This document shows positions 29,531-38,335 of a stretch of 64,000 nt of DNA, one piece after another. The DNA comes from G965229615 sp965229615 (GTDB lineage Bacteria > Pseudomonadota > Alphaproteobacteria > Rickettsiales > Midichloriaceae), in contig OZ245890.1 in the NCBI GenBank assembly GCA_965229615.1, forward strand, positions 930,001 through 994,000. Reading direction: 5' to 3'. The notes below the pieces were generated by a model. It had not been told where the DNA came from. It ran no database searches and saw nothing but the letters and a program-made list of their open reading frames with translations. The first letter of the stretch is position 1. The number at the start of each line of letters is the position of its first letter. The position numbers and the translations under genes were made by a program.

Positions 29531-30200
29531 TAGAAATAAATGTAAAATGCTTTTAGCACTCCTTTATAAGGAATTACTCTTAATAGTGCGTGAAAGAGAT
29601 AAATTAATATATAATGTTTTATTCTTAGTAGTATCATTTTGTCTTATATATCTTATACTACAAAACTATATTTTAAGTGATGTATTAACGGCATATGGCA
29701 TTATGCTCATAACAAGTGTTTTCGTTATTATGTCATCTGATACATTTTTCATAGAAGATGATTATCGTGATGGCACTCTAGAGCAATTACTTTTATTACC
29801 AATAACACCAATAATTGGTTTGTTAATGAAGTTTTTTATTGCAACAGTTAAGCAAATTCTTCTATTAAATGCCTTCTGGCTAGTAGTATGGACAATGCTG
29901 TTTGATAAACTTCAACCATTCCTATCATTGGTAATCAGTATGAATTATATTATGTTTTTACTATATACACTTGCTATGATGTTTTTCATAAGATGTCTTT
30001 CCTTATCTATTTATCATAATAATGGTGCTGTTGTATCAATACTTTTAATTCCCTTTATTTTTCCGCAGGTGATTTTTTCAATATTAAGTGTGCAAGATAG
30101 ATTATATATACTTTTATCAGTTGCACTATCGATTACAATGATACCACTTCTGCTTGTTTGTTCTGTCTTCATAGTACGGAATACAATTGCGAACAATTAA
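29517..30200 (+). CDS. ccmB: Heme exporter membrane subunit CcmB
   Basis: Membrane subunit of the CcmAB(C) ABC system needed for cytochrome c maturation. Family features are ALLYKELLLIVRERDKLIYN at the start and the diagnostic FFIEDDYRDGTLEQLLLLPI after the second helix, followed by four more hydrophobic segments. Alternative starts at 29523 and 29547 (MLLALLYKE) are equally plausible and avoid or reduce the overlap with the upstream gene. The ATPase gene ccmA is not adjacent. Confidence 0.92.
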   Translation: MQMRNRNKCKMLLALLYKELLLIVRERDKLIYNVLFLVVSFCLIYLILQNYILSDVLTAYGIMLITSVFVIMSSDTFFIEDDYRDGTLEQLLLLPITPIIGLLMKFFIATVKQILLLNAFWLVVWTMLFDKLQPFLSLVISMNYIMFLLYTLAMMFFIRCLSLSIYHNNGAVVSILLIPFIFPQVIFSILSVQDRLYILLSVALSITMIPLLLVCSVFIVRNTIANN

Positions 30201-30214
30201 GTTTTTATATGGGA

Positions 30215-30292
30215 TGGTGGGGCCTGCAGGATTTGAACCTGCGACAACACCGTTATGAGCGGTGCGTTCTAACCAGGCTGAACTAAAGCCCC
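30215..30292 (-). tRNA. tRNA with CAU anticodon (elongator Met or Ile2)
   Basis: Minus-strand cloverleaf: acceptor stem GGGGCTT/AGGCCCC, D arm with TTCAGCCTGGTTAGAA, anticodon stem CACCG/CGGTG with loop CTCATAA, T arm GCAGG-TTCAAAT-CCTGC, and an encoded CCA at 30215-30217. The G1:C72 pair and the lack of three GC pairs next to the anticodon loop argue against initiator tRNA. Choosing between elongator Met and TilS-modified Ile needs tRNA modelling. Confidence 0.92.
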
Positions 30293-30435
30293 TGGATAAG
30301 ATTTTGAGATAGCATATCAACAGATGAGATACAAACTTTTTATCAAGTATTAAATCAATTTGCAAGAGTTTTTTAATACTTCATTATAAAAGATTGCAAG
30401 ATAATGATGATGTTCATAGATATTTCACTAAAACT

Positions 30436-31695
30436 TCACATCATACCCATGGTGTTACCACCACTTTTTTTCATATTCTCAACAATGTTTTGTTGTGATT
30501 GTATTTTTTCAATTTCAGACAAGAATGGTTTCGCTATCTCTTGCGCCATTGCATATACTTCCTTCACTGGTATGGTGCGTTTATTATAGATACTATCAAG
30601 TATTTTTTGCAGATGTTGCATCATATGTTGTTGTGAATCTGACAAATTGTTTGTTTGCATTCGTCTCAACTGCACCATACATCTTACCATCATTTCAAGA
30701 ATTATATTGAAGTGCACAACATTTTTGAGAGGATCGGTTAGTGTTTCAGCAATTTTTTGCAGTGTTTTTGATATTACCTTGCCATCAACAGTGATAATAT
30801 CAAAATAATCACTATGTAATTTTTCTTTAATGAAAAACGAATGGAAAAATAATAGCTGTTCTGGACTCAATTGCAGAAGACTTTTTTTAATATCTTCTGG
30901 CATAACATTCAAGTCTGTCAATCCCATCACACTACATGTCTCCTGTGCTAGGCTTAATCTTTCGAGTGGGCATAGCTTATGCAACTCATTTAATGATTTT
31001 TTTATTTTTCCAAGTTTTTTTATTGCAATATCCCAGTTACCAGCAAAAAAATGCAAGAAATTTGTATATATCTTATATATTTCCTTCTTGTTATTATGCA
31101 GTATTACATCATATGCATTTGGTATGTCATGAGGATTTGGTATAGTTGTTGAATATTGCTTCAAATAGAGCTTTTTGGCAAATGGTGCATTAGTTTCCTC
31201 TCCTTGAATAATATTAATTGTATGGAGGAAACCATCACACAGTAGTAAATCTGCTATTTCTTGCAACAGACTATCCAATATTATAACAGTCTTCTTGAGC
31301 TCATCAATTTCACTATCTTGATTTGGACTTTTTATATGCAATATATAGTCAGTGCGTTTGATGAGGAAAAATTTACTTGGTGCAAGATGCATATATATAG
31401 AACTCAATATTGCAGCAGCATTGATACCAAGCTTATACCCAACACTATACTCACTCGTGCTATGATCGTTACATATTGGAATAAGGCATTGTGTTGTAAG
31501 TACAGCAATGAGTTCATCTATATTGTTAGCACCTGGTGTTTTGTTGATAACATCATATATTACTGCTCTCTCCTTATCCTCAAGATTTTTTAAGTCCTTA
31601 ATTGTCTTACTATCATTTATTAAGATTCGTTCCATAGCATGGTTGATCAATATTGGATATAACGGTTTCCTATTATACCATATAAAAAACGACAT
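30436..31695 (-). CDS. Hypothetical soluble helical protein, 419 residues
   Basis: Not recognised. There is no signal peptide and no clear membrane segment. The sequence is mostly amphipathic helix, with regular Leu/Ile spacing in LSLAQETCSVMGLTDLNVM and in the C-terminal third. It ends in the unusual Met/Gly-rich tail GGNTMGMM. It is the only gene between ispE and the tRNA on the minus strand, 174 bp downstream of the ispE region's end. Its position gives no functional clue. Confidence 0.65.
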   Translation of the reverse strand: MSFFIWYNRKPLYPILINHAMERILINDSKTIKDLKNLEDKERAVIYDVINKTPGANNIDELIAVLTTQCLIPICNDHSTSEYSVGYKLGINAAAILSSIYMHLAPSKFFLIKRTDYILHIKSPNQDSEIDELKKTVIILDSLLQEIADLLLCDGFLHTINIIQGEETNAPFAKKLYLKQYSTTIPNPHDIPNAYDVILHNNKKEIYKIYTNFLHFFAGNWDIAIKKLGKIKKSLNELHKLCPLERLSLAQETCSVMGLTDLNVMPEDIKKSLLQLSPEQLLFFHSFFIKEKLHSDYFDIITVDGKVISKTLQKIAETLTDPLKNVVHFNIILEMMVRCMVQLRRMQTNNLSDSQQHMMQHLQKILDSIYNKRTIPVKEVYAMAQEIAKPFLSEIEKIQSQQNIVENMKKSGGNTMGMM

Positions 31696-31869
31696 TTTGA
31701 CTACATCACTTTGAGTGTATATTATGCATTTGAGATGACCACATTTCCCTCTATTGTATTTGTAATAGGATCGTACTACAGATACTATCTGTTAATATGG
31801 TAATCATTTTTCAAATACCAGTATCACAACACCACGTCATCTATTATTACAAACACAGCTTACTTAAAC

Positions 31870-32763
31870 TCATAGAGTGATCATGTCAATATGACACCAC
31901 CATGTTGGATACTCCTTTACAATGTTATTCATCGCATTCATTGCAGCTTCATTTGAATCAAAAATACCGAAACATGCAGAACCACTTCCACTCATGCGTG
32001 CAACAACATTACCCTCTTGTTTTTGCAATGCGTCAATTACATTAACAATTTGTGGTCTGAGCGCAACTGCTGCACTATATAGATCGTTGCTACCACTATG
32101 TACATGTTGTAGAACAGCATGATGTATTTCATCACCGCATGCAATCATCTTGCATAACGATTTGGTTGGGTAGTGTTCTCTATAGTAAGAATATGCAGCA
32201 ATTGTATCAACACCATATTCTGGCTTCACAATCAACACTGGAAACTTCATACCAAGAGTGATATCACATGACCTGTTACCATCAAGATACATGGCATTCA
32301 TACTTGAAATGAAGAACTTTATATCATCACCTATTTGTTCTCCAAGCTCCAGCAGAATATTATTCGAAAAATTGAACTCCCAGAGTTGATTGAGTGCTAT
32401 TATTACAGCTGCAGCATCACTTGACCCACCACCAAGTCCTGATCCGATTGGTATTTTCTTGTGCAGTTTTATTATTGCATTGTAATTATTCCTCGTCAGT
32501 AGGTGGTTTTGCTCAGCAAGATTTAGTAATGATTTTGCAGCTCTGAGGACTATGTTGTTTTCGATGATGTGATGACACTTGAGACTATCATCATATGTTG
32601 TTTCAACTTTGATCCCTTCAACATCATCATCCACTATTATTACTAACTCATCAGCAAGTGATGGTATTTTGCAGAAAAGACTCTGTAAAATATGATAATT
32701 TCTATCATCCCTACCTATAATATACAGAAATAAATTAAGTTTTGCTGGTGCTATAATATGCAT
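31870..32763 (-). CDS. ispE: 4-diphosphocytidyl-2-C-methyl-D-erythritol kinase
   Basis: GHMP kinase of the non-mevalonate isoprenoid pathway. The substrate motif APAKLNLFLYIIGRDDRNYH starts at once, the ATP-binding IPIGSGLGGGSSDAAA is central, and the closing MSGSGSACFGIF is intact. I start it at the ATG at 32763 (MHIIAPAKLN, 297 residues), 7 bp after the rpoZ stop; the longer ATG at 32790 would overlap rpoZ by 20 bp. Together with uppS it indicates own isoprenoid and undecaprenyl phosphate synthesis. Confidence 0.95.
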   Translation of the reverse strand: MHIIAPAKLNLFLYIIGRDDRNYHILQSLFCKIPSLADELVIIVDDDVEGIKVETTYDDSLKCHHIIENNIVLRAAKSLLNLAEQNHLLTRNNYNAIIKLHKKIPIGSGLGGGSSDAAAVIIALNQLWEFNFSNNILLELGEQIGDDIKFFISSMNAMYLDGNRSCDITLGMKFPVLIVKPEYGVDTIAAYSYYREHYPTKSLCKMIACGDEIHHAVLQHVHSGSNDLYSAAVALRPQIVNVIDALQKQEGNVVARMSGSGSACFGIFDSNEAAMNAMNNIVKEYPTWWCHIDMITL

Positions 32764-32770
32764 CCCACTA

Positions 32771-33265
32771 TCAATCTTCAACATCATCATATGTTACATT
32801 TAAATTAAGCTCTTTTGATATATCAACACTTGTATGTTTTGGTTCTTCAATGTCATCATCATCATCATTGTATATTTCCATCGCTTCCTGTGCAACAATT
32901 TCACAACAGTCATCATCATAATCTTCATCATGCTCATATCCATCCGTTATATCATCATTTGAATTGCTAACATTTACTGCTAACTCTTTAAATATTTCAT
33001 CCATAGCATTTTTATTCCTAGCATGTTTTCTACTATTTGGTGCTATGTCATTCTGTTTCGATATAACAAGCTCCCTCAACTTGTCACAATCTATAGTTCC
33101 TGCTGCTATTTCTCTTAGCGCTAGTACTGCATCTTTGTCTTTACCTTTCTGCACAAATGTTGGTAAACCCAATGATATGTCCTTTGCTCTCTGTGCTGCA
33201 AGTATTACTAATTCAAATCGATTGGCTAGGTATTTTTTGCAATCTTCAACTGTTACACGTGCCAT
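32771..33265 (-). CDS. rpoZ: RNA polymerase omega subunit with acidic C-terminal extension
   Basis: The opening MARVTVEDCKKYLANRFELV with AAQRAKDI and VLALREIAAGTID is the standard omega sequence. Omega stabilises beta-prime assembly. The protein is 164 residues long; the last ~75 residues, after the core, are strongly acidic (runs such as DDDDDIEE) and are not part of the conserved fold. ispE follows on the same strand, so the two form an operon. Confidence 0.94.
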   Translation of the reverse strand: MARVTVEDCKKYLANRFELVILAAQRAKDISLGLPTFVQKGKDKDAVLALREIAAGTIDCDKLRELVISKQNDIAPNSRKHARNKNAMDEIFKELAVNVSNSNDDITDGYEHDEDYDDDCCEIVAQEAMEIYNDDDDDIEEPKHTSVDISKELNLNVTYDDVED

Positions 33266-33345
33266 AATTTATAAGTATTTTTTTGTTTTATATTAGCTAT
33301 TTTACTTGAAGTTGTAAAGATCTCTTTAGTATCAGTTAATTAATT

Positions 33346-34248
33346 TTACGTTAAGTTGTTATTCATCATATCTTTACAGAAGAGCATTAATACAGGTGCT
33401 GAAATGTATATTGAAGAATATGTGCCAAATGCTATACCAAATACAAGTCCTGCACTGAAGCTTCTTAAAACTTCTCCTCCTAATGTTAGTAGAGCAATGC
33501 AAACAACAAGAGTTGTAAGTGATGTCATAATTGTACGTGAGAGTGTTTCATTGATGCTTTTGTTAATTAGGATTGATAAGTCTGTTTTTGTTAAGTTACT
33601 GATAGTTTTACCTAAGTTCTCCCTGATTCTGTCATATATTACAATGCTGTCATTAATTGAGTAGCCTATCACCGTTAGTATTACTGCCACTGATGTTAAA
33701 TCAAATTGGTATCTTGTAAAACTAAAAAAACCAAATATCATTATTACATCATGTAGTAGAGATAAAACAACACCAATCCCAAACTGCCACTCAAAGCGGC
33801 ACCATACATATATCATCATGGCAATCAAGGCGAAAAATACTGCCTTTATACTATTGGTTGTAAAATCACTGCTAACCTTTGGGCCTATATAATCAACCTT
33901 ATTCAACAAAACAGCGAGTTTCAATTCATGTAATGTGTTTGTGATATCTGCTACAATGTCATTTTGCGTATTAGCATCACTGTGGCTTGAGAGTTTCAAG
34001 ATGAAACTATTCGCATCAACATTCTGCAATTCAACACCACTATATCCACGTTTTTCAAATGCAGACCTAAGTATCTTAATGTTTGGTTGTGTTGTTGTTG
34101 AAAAATCTATGGTCACTCCACCACTGAAGTCAGTGCCTAAATTTAAACCGTTCGTCACCAATAATATGATGCTAGCCATTGAAAGAATAATGCTAAAGAA
34201 CAGGGCATATTTTTTTTTGCTAATGAAATCTATTTGTGTTTCTATCAT
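33346..34248 (-). CDS. secF: Protein translocase subunit SecF
   Basis: Partner of SecD in the proton-driven complex that assists Sec export. The family signature GTDFSGGVTIDF lies after the first membrane helix. The C-terminal block has SINDSIVIYDRIRENLGK and LSRTIMTSLTTLVVCIALLTLGGE, then the final helices. The 300 residues and six membrane segments are normal. secD is not adjacent. The 244-base gap upstream, before rne, holds a perfect Shine-Dalgarno sequence at 34388-34393. Confidence 0.96.
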   Translation of the reverse strand: MIETQIDFISKKKYALFFSIILSMASIILLVTNGLNLGTDFSGGVTIDFSTTTQPNIKILRSAFEKRGYSGVELQNVDANSFILKLSSHSDANTQNDIVADITNTLHELKLAVLLNKVDYIGPKVSSDFTTNSIKAVFFALIAMMIYVWCRFEWQFGIGVVLSLLHDVIMIFGFFSFTRYQFDLTSVAVILTVIGYSINDSIVIYDRIRENLGKTISNLTKTDLSILINKSINETLSRTIMTSLTTLVVCIALLTLGGEVLRSFSAGLVFGIAFGTYSSIYISAPVLMLFCKDMMNNNLT

Positions 34249-34387
34249 ATGAATTTAGTAGTATTCTTCATTCACACAGTCATGAGTTTGCTGCAAAAAC
34301 TGTTATTATTTCTACTCTGTTTATAACAAATCTTTTGAGTATGTACTACAGTTTATAATCAATATGGTATATATGATGGTTTGTTGC

Positions 34388-34434
34388 AGGAGGTAATATT
34401 ATTGAAACAGTTTTACGTGTTAGGTTATCAGTAA
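34388..34434 (+). promoter_or_regulatory. Perfect Shine-Dalgarno with short leader ORF upstream of rne
   Basis: AGGAGG at 34388-34393 is followed 8 bases later by a TTG that opens a ten-codon frame (MKQFYVLGYQ) ending in TAA at 34432-34434. No other gene uses this site. It lies in the leader of the RNase E/G gene 58 bases further on. It could be a regulatory leader peptide or the remnant of a lost gene start; support is only the strong ribosome-binding site. Confidence 0.3.
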
Positions 34435-34492
34435 AATTCACATAGTACAGCATCTGCCTTAGATAGTGATTAATTATAAAATAAGTACATAA

Positions 34493-36451
34493 ATGTCGAG
34501 TAAGAAAATAATAATAGATGCATTATATCAAGATGAAATCAGAGTTGCATTGTGCAGAAATGGTATACTTGAGGAATTTAAATATCAAAATAGTGTACAA
34601 AAAATTCTTAAAGGTAATATATATTTAGCAAAAGTTGAGAGGGTAGAACCAGCACTACAAGCAGCATTTATCAACTATGGTAGTAACCGTACAGGTTTTT
34701 TACCAATGTCAGAGATACATCCAAGATTTTATTGTGATAAGAACACGCAGAGCGATGATAGTACTCCTAAAAATGTTATGTCATTGGATGATGAGAACTT
34801 TGTCACAATCAAGCAAATTCAAAAGAGATTTGCTGAAAATTATATGCGCAAAGCACCCTATATCCAAAATGTAATAAAAAAAAATCAAACGATTTTAGTG
34901 CAAGTAGAAAAGGATGAAAGGGGAAATAAAGGAGCTAGTTTTTCAACATTCCTATCGTTATCAGGACGTTACTGTGTTTTATTGATCAATGCAGAGAAAG
35001 TAAACATTATATCAAAGCAGATCAATGATGATGTTGAGAGAGAAAGATTATCTAGCATTGCAAGTGAACTATCTACTTTTGAACACAGTGCTGGTATTGT
35101 TATCAAATCCAATGCTGCATATAAAACAAAACTTGAAATCACAAGAGATTTTGGCTATTTGATACGTCTATGGCGCAATATAAAACATCATAGTGCAAAT
35201 GGTGAAGCGCCTTTGTTTGTACATGAGGAGGGTGATATAATCAAACAGTCTCTCAGGGATTTATGTGATAATGAAGTCGATGAAGTAATAATCTCAGGTG
35301 AAAAGGCATATAAGGAAACACTAGATTTTGCAGAACATTTACTGCCTAGGCATGTTAGAAAGATAAAACACTACGGACATGTGCTGCCCATTTTCATCAA
35401 GTATGATGTGCAACAGCAAATAAGATCTTTATATAGTGACAATGTATCATTGCCATCGGGTGGCTATATTGTTATTAATCAAACAGAAGCTCTAACATCA
35501 ATAGACGTCAACTCAGGAAAATCGAGTAGTGATCTTAAAAAGGTGGAGGAAATGGCTCTGAAAAACAATCTTGAGGCTGCAAAAGAAGCAGCAAGACAAA
35601 TCAAGTTAAGAGATATATCTGGTCTAATAGTAATAGATTTTATAGACATGATGGAGCACAGTGGCAACACTCTTGTTGAAAATATTGTGCGTAATGAACT
35701 GTATTGCCAAAATGCTAAAACATCAATGTCACTGATTAACGAGTTTGGCTTACTAAGTATAAGCAGACAACGCCTAGGTAATAGTCTATATGAGGCTAGC
35801 TTTGATAAATGTAAACACTGTAATGGTAGAGGATGGAAACGTTTGTCACATTTAACTGTAATTGCAATTTTTAAAGCTATACATGAAGAAATTGCTTCAT
35901 TGAATAATAGAGAGACTGAAATGGTATTTATAAATGTGATGGCAGAAAGTGATGTTATAATGTACATCATAAATGAAAGGAAATATGAGTTGTTAGAACT
36001 AGAATCTAAACATAATATTAAAATAGATTTGCATATCGATCATCATATTGATGCTGATAGTTTTTTTATAGAAAAACGAGATGTCATATCTGCTAAAACG
36101 CATGGTAACGCAGCAGCGCTATCTACTATTAGTGCAACACACTATCACGAACTGCGGAAAGGTATGAAACAATCTGTAGCTGCACAGCAAACTGCAGTTG
36201 ATAATGTTGCTAAGTATCATAATAAAAATAATGCTGTACATACTGCAAATAATGCAAACATTACATCCAATACTGAAAAGCCTATAAAAGGCGCAACAAT
36301 TTCCACATCTGCAGATCGTAAGGGCAAAAGACATACAGCTTATAAGGATAAAACATTACTGCATAGTAATAAGCATAAGAAAGTTCAGAAACCACAAAAA
36401 TCATTGTTGCAACAAATATTTGGTAAATTCATAAAACTAGGTGATAATTGA
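34493..36451 (+). CDS. rne: Ribonuclease E/G
   Basis: Endoribonuclease for mRNA decay and rRNA/tRNA processing. The S1 domain is near the N-terminus (ILKGNIYLAKVERVEPALQA, GFLPMSEIH). The catalytic metal aspartates are D338 in TSIDVNSGKSS and D382 in IVIDFIDMM, and the Zn-link is C440-KH-C443 in CKHCNGRGW. At 652 residues it lacks most of the long scaffold of E. coli RNase E; its C-terminus is a basic Lys/His-rich tail. The next gene begins 1 bp after the stop. Confidence 0.95.
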   Translation: MSSKKIIIDALYQDEIRVALCRNGILEEFKYQNSVQKILKGNIYLAKVERVEPALQAAFINYGSNRTGFLPMSEIHPRFYCDKNTQSDDSTPKNVMSLDDENFVTIKQIQKRFAENYMRKAPYIQNVIKKNQTILVQVEKDERGNKGASFSTFLSLSGRYCVLLINAEKVNIISKQINDDVERERLSSIASELSTFEHSAGIVIKSNAAYKTKLEITRDFGYLIRLWRNIKHHSANGEAPLFVHEEGDIIKQSLRDLCDNEVDEVIISGEKAYKETLDFAEHLLPRHVRKIKHYGHVLPIFIKYDVQQQIRSLYSDNVSLPSGGYIVINQTEALTSIDVNSGKSSSDLKKVEEMALKNNLEAAKEAARQIKLRDISGLIVIDFIDMMEHSGNTLVENIVRNELYCQNAKTSMSLINEFGLLSISRQRLGNSLYEASFDKCKHCNGRGWKRLSHLTVIAIFKAIHEEIASLNNRETEMVFINVMAESDVIMYIINERKYELLELESKHNIKIDLHIDHHIDADSFFIEKRDVISAKTHGNAAALSTISATHYHELRKGMKQSVAAQQTAVDNVAKYHNKNNAVHTANNANITSNTEKPIKGATISTSADRKGKRHTAYKDKTLLHSNKHKKVQKPQKSLLQQIFGKFIKLGDN

Positions 36452-36452
36452 T

Positions 36453-37703
36453 ATGAGAAGTATTAGTAGATGTACCATACTTAGATATATTGCTATATTA
36501 GCATTTCTAACTGGATGCAGAAGCACACAACAAGTTGAACAAATTTCAATTACTGAGCATACTCCTATAAACGGTGATACTGCCGTTACACATGAAATCA
36601 AGGAAGAAAGCCATGAAGCTGATGTTGAGGTTCAAAAAGATGCTGCTGAAGCAATGAAACATCAAGATATTGTTCGCTCAAAATTTAAAGTTGATGATGA
36701 AATAATAGGTGTCGATCATGATGATGTTACAACAACAAAACATGTTATAGTTGGCATAATGGCGCCAATGAGTGGTAAAAACAATATAATTGGTAGCAGC
36801 ATAATAGATGGAGCATATATTGGATTAACAGACTTGTTCAATAGGCATAAGGTGCCTGTGCGTCTAATAACAATTGATACAGGTGCTAATATGGAGGATA
36901 TCGAATGCAATATATCAAAACTAGATAATAGTGATTTTGATATTATCGTTGGATACATGTCTGGAGAGCAAGAGAAATTTGTATCTGCATATCTAGAGCA
37001 TCACACTAACAAGCCATTTATTATCAATCTGAATGTTGAAATTGATAACATGAAGTATGAAAGATCATGTAATATGGTAACAAGACAGCAGCAATTTGAA
37101 GCCGTCATGCAACACGTGTCACAACAATCTCAACAAAAATCAATTTTGTTTCTGATCTTACAGGAATCAGAAAATGAGCAAGATTGGATCGGGAATGTTG
37201 ATGAGCACAGTAATATTGAAGTTAGAACGTTAAAATACCATGATCACAATGCAAGGCAGGCAGCTGATGATATACACAAAATTGTACAAAAGATTCATGA
37301 AATAAAAACTGCAACACAAAATACTGATGCTAATGAGCCAAACATATTCATTGTATTTACTGAGAACAACTGGAAATTCAAAAAACTAATGAGTCAGATA
37401 GATAGTATAACCAATATGGTGAAAACACATATCATCCTAGCATCAATGACTGATGTACATAGTAAAATGGAAATGGCCGCTGCAAAGAGACATAAGTTTG
37501 GTAAAATAGCTGTTGTAATGCCAAACGAACCAAATTATGGACAGTTCATTGGTAGCTTTTTCGCTGAGTATCATAAAAAACCATTAGAACTGTCATTTTT
37601 GTCATACAACGCCATCTTGAATCTCAAGGATGCTAAATTCGTTGATGATAAATGGCATATCAAGCATGATGATGTATGTAGAGTGACAGCAACTTTGCAA
37701 TAA
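36453..37703 (+). CDS. LpoA-like lipoprotein (penicillin-binding protein activator family)
   Basis: A predicted lipoprotein: the signal peptide ends in the lipobox LTGC, with C22 as the acylated residue. After a ~70-residue polar linker it has a type-1 periplasmic-binding-protein fold (VIVGIMAPMSGKNNIIGSSI then DGAYIGLTDLF, and later FDIIVGYMSG). This matches the LppC/LpoA family, which activates PBP1A in gammaproteobacteria; the role here is inferred. The ATG at 36453 is used; an in-frame GTG at 36441 would overlap rne. Cotranscribed with rne. Confidence 0.75.
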   Translation: MRSISRCTILRYIAILAFLTGCRSTQQVEQISITEHTPINGDTAVTHEIKEESHEADVEVQKDAAEAMKHQDIVRSKFKVDDEIIGVDHDDVTTTKHVIVGIMAPMSGKNNIIGSSIIDGAYIGLTDLFNRHKVPVRLITIDTGANMEDIECNISKLDNSDFDIIVGYMSGEQEKFVSAYLEHHTNKPFIINLNVEIDNMKYERSCNMVTRQQQFEAVMQHVSQQSQQKSILFLILQESENEQDWIGNVDEHSNIEVRTLKYHDHNARQAADDIHKIVQKIHEIKTATQNTDANEPNIFIVFTENNWKFKKLMSQIDSITNMVKTHIILASMTDVHSKMEMAAAKRHKFGKIAVVMPNEPNYGQFIGSFFAEYHKKPLELSFLSYNAILNLKDAKFVDDKWHIKHDDVCRVTATLQ

Positions 37704-37794
37704 AAAGTTTTACATGATGCTGCATTGCCTCGTGTCCTTCTTTGTCTTCTCTATAATCAACTGATTTTTTGTACTACACACCCTCCCACCATAA

Positions 37795-38280
37795 TTACTC
37801 GCTCAGTTCCCTAGATTTTCTTCTTTCCCAATCACGTTGTTTGATGGTTTCTCTCTTATCAACTAACTTCTTACCCCTTGCTACGCCAATGAGAGCTTTA
37901 ACCTTGTTCCGATGATTGAAGTATAATTTCAAAACAGTCAGTGTCATACCCTTGCGTTCTATCGTTCCAATGAGTTTTTTTATTTCACTCTTATGCAATA
38001 GGAGTTTTTTTGGTCTCTTCGGATAGTGATTAAAGCGATTTGCTTGAACGTACTCATCAATATATAAATTATATATAAATATCTCACCTTTATCACTTGA
38101 TGCATGAGACTCAACCAAGCTTGGCCTATTTTTCCTCAAGGATTTGACTTCTGTACCTTTTAAAACTATACCAGCTTCATATGTATCTTCTATAAAATAT
38201 TCAAAACGAGCTCTGTTATTCTGTGCTATTAGTAATCTTATATTGTTTTCATATTGTTGCGTTTTCTTGATGCTACCCAT
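37795..38280 (-). CDS. smpB: SsrA-binding protein SmpB
   Basis: tmRNA partner in rescue of stalled ribosomes. Conserved parts are RARFEYFIEDTYEAGIVLKG, TEVKSLRKNRPSL and the basic C-terminal KGKKLVDKRETIKQRDWERR region that enters the decoding centre. 161 residues, normal length. No tmRNA gene was seen in the window. It converges with the LpoA-like gene across a 91-base gap without a clear terminator hairpin. Confidence 0.96.
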   Translation of the reverse strand: MGSIKKTQQYENNIRLLIAQNNRARFEYFIEDTYEAGIVLKGTEVKSLRKNRPSLVESHASSDKGEIFIYNLYIDEYVQANRFNHYPKRPKKLLLHKSEIKKLIGTIERKGMTLTVLKLYFNHRNKVKALIGVARGKKLVDKRETIKQRDWERRKSRELSE

Positions 38281-38335
38281 GTGTATACTTCTATATTGTT
38301 AAATCCAGACTAGGACATAATATATAATACCACCT

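Noticed and set aside
30126..30365. 79-codon minus-strand frame reading through the tRNA
   Set aside because: It overlaps the tRNA(CAU) and its peptide (WLERTAHNGVVAGSNPAG) is the familiar artefact of translating tRNA.
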